NCBI GenBank assembly: GCA_024641725.1
Contig: JAHECM010000052.1
Coordinates: forward strand, 1 to 6,107
Reading direction: 5' to 3'
DNA: 6,107 nt
From: Limnohabitans sp.
Lineage (GTDB): Bacteria > Pseudomonadota > Gammaproteobacteria > Burkholderiales > Burkholderiaceae_C
Shown here: positions 5,843 to 6,107 of the stretch, piece after piece
Position numbering within the stretch: the first letter of the stretch is position 1
Layout: each line of letters opens with the position of its first letter
Translations under genes and position numbers: made by a program
The notes under the pieces: generated by a model
Seen by the model: only the letters and a program-made list of their open reading frames with translations
Told to the model about the DNA's origin: nothing
The model's database searches: none

Positions 5843-6107
5843 ATGCGACTTTTGATCGAATCTTTCTGGCGTGCGGCGTTTTATTGCTTGTACCCGCGTG
5901 TCATCTTTTTGTCGGTGTTGCCCTTGGTGCTCATGGTCTTGTTGGCCGGCACGCTGGGTTACTGGTTTTGGGACGATGCCGTGGCTCAGGTGCGCTTGTG
6001 GCTGGAGGCGTCGAGCTTGCTGGGCACCGTCTGGGCTTGGTTGGAGCAGGTGGGCGCGCTCAAGCTCAAAACCGTGGTGGCCCCGCTCTTGGTGATCTTT
6101 GCCGTCA
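5843..6107 (+). CDS. EI24 domain (CysZ-like) membrane protein, N-terminal part
   Basis: The gene runs off the right edge after 88 codons. The N-terminus MRLLIESFWRAAFYCLYPRV followed by a long hydrophobic stretch (about 20-42, FLSVLPLVLMVLLAGTLGYW) and a second one beginning near residue 75 matches the EI24-domain proteins I recall from Burkholderiales. The domain includes CysZ, an inner-membrane sulfate uptake protein, but these relatives have no proven substrate, so I leave the symbol empty. ATG 5843 is the natural start; no SD site precedes it. The 58-base gap after the hydroxylase gene could mean either read-through from the upstream cluster or a separate promoter. GC content and codon use match the neighbours. 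Confidence 0.82.
   Translation, partial: MRLLIESFWRAAFYCLYPRVIFLSVLPLVLMVLLAGTLGYWFWDDAVAQVRLWLEASSLLGTVWAWLEQVGALKLKTVVAPLLVIFAV

Overview
The window looks like ordinary chromosome from a GC-rich betaproteobacterium, most likely Burkholderiales, family Comamonadaceae (a Limnohabitans- or Rhodoferax-like organism). This rests on the protein sequences (a close EttA, an RsuA, an EI24 protein with the N-terminus typical of Burkholderiales), strongly GC-biased third positions, and a compact layout with many starts that lack Shine-Dalgarno (SD) sites. The genus is an inference only.

Layout. Positions 2-775 (+) hold the C-terminal half of the ABC-F translation factor EttA. A UUCG-capped hairpin (794-819) separates it from a convergent small unknown gene (854-1141, -). 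A 76-base divergent spacer leads to rsuA, the 16S rRNA pseudouridine synthase (1218-1961, +). rsuA converges on an alpha/beta hydrolase gene (2085-2918, -). The gap between them is filled by a REP-type inverted doublet (REPIN, 1990-2053) and a decayed third copy (2064-2089) that runs into the hydrolase stop codon. A short divergent promoter region (2919-2986) then opens a tight + strand cluster: an exported seven-bladed YVTN beta-propeller (2987-3976), an exported NodB-type polysaccharide deacetylase (3960-4793, 17-base overlap) and a membrane di-iron sterol desaturase/fatty acid hydroxylase-like protein (4798-5784, 4-base gap). After 58 bases an EI24/CysZ-like membrane protein begins and runs off the end (5843-6107, partial).

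How the genes fit together. EttA and RsuA both act on the ribosome but are not co-transcribed here. The propeller, deacetylase and hydroxylase are packed as one likely transcription unit. Two carry signal peptides and the third is a membrane enzyme, so a shared envelope role (glycan deacetylation plus lipid hydroxylation, with the propeller as binding partner) is reasonable, but it is inferred from packing alone.

Most interesting points: the REPIN with unequal heads and its decayed neighbour; the deacetylase whose NodB motif 1 reads TFDTG instead of TFDDG; the three-gene envelope cluster; and an in-frame Gly/Pro-rich insertion in the hydrolase. I see no CRISPR array, tRNA, rRNA, transposase or phage gene, and no clear sign of a wholly new system.
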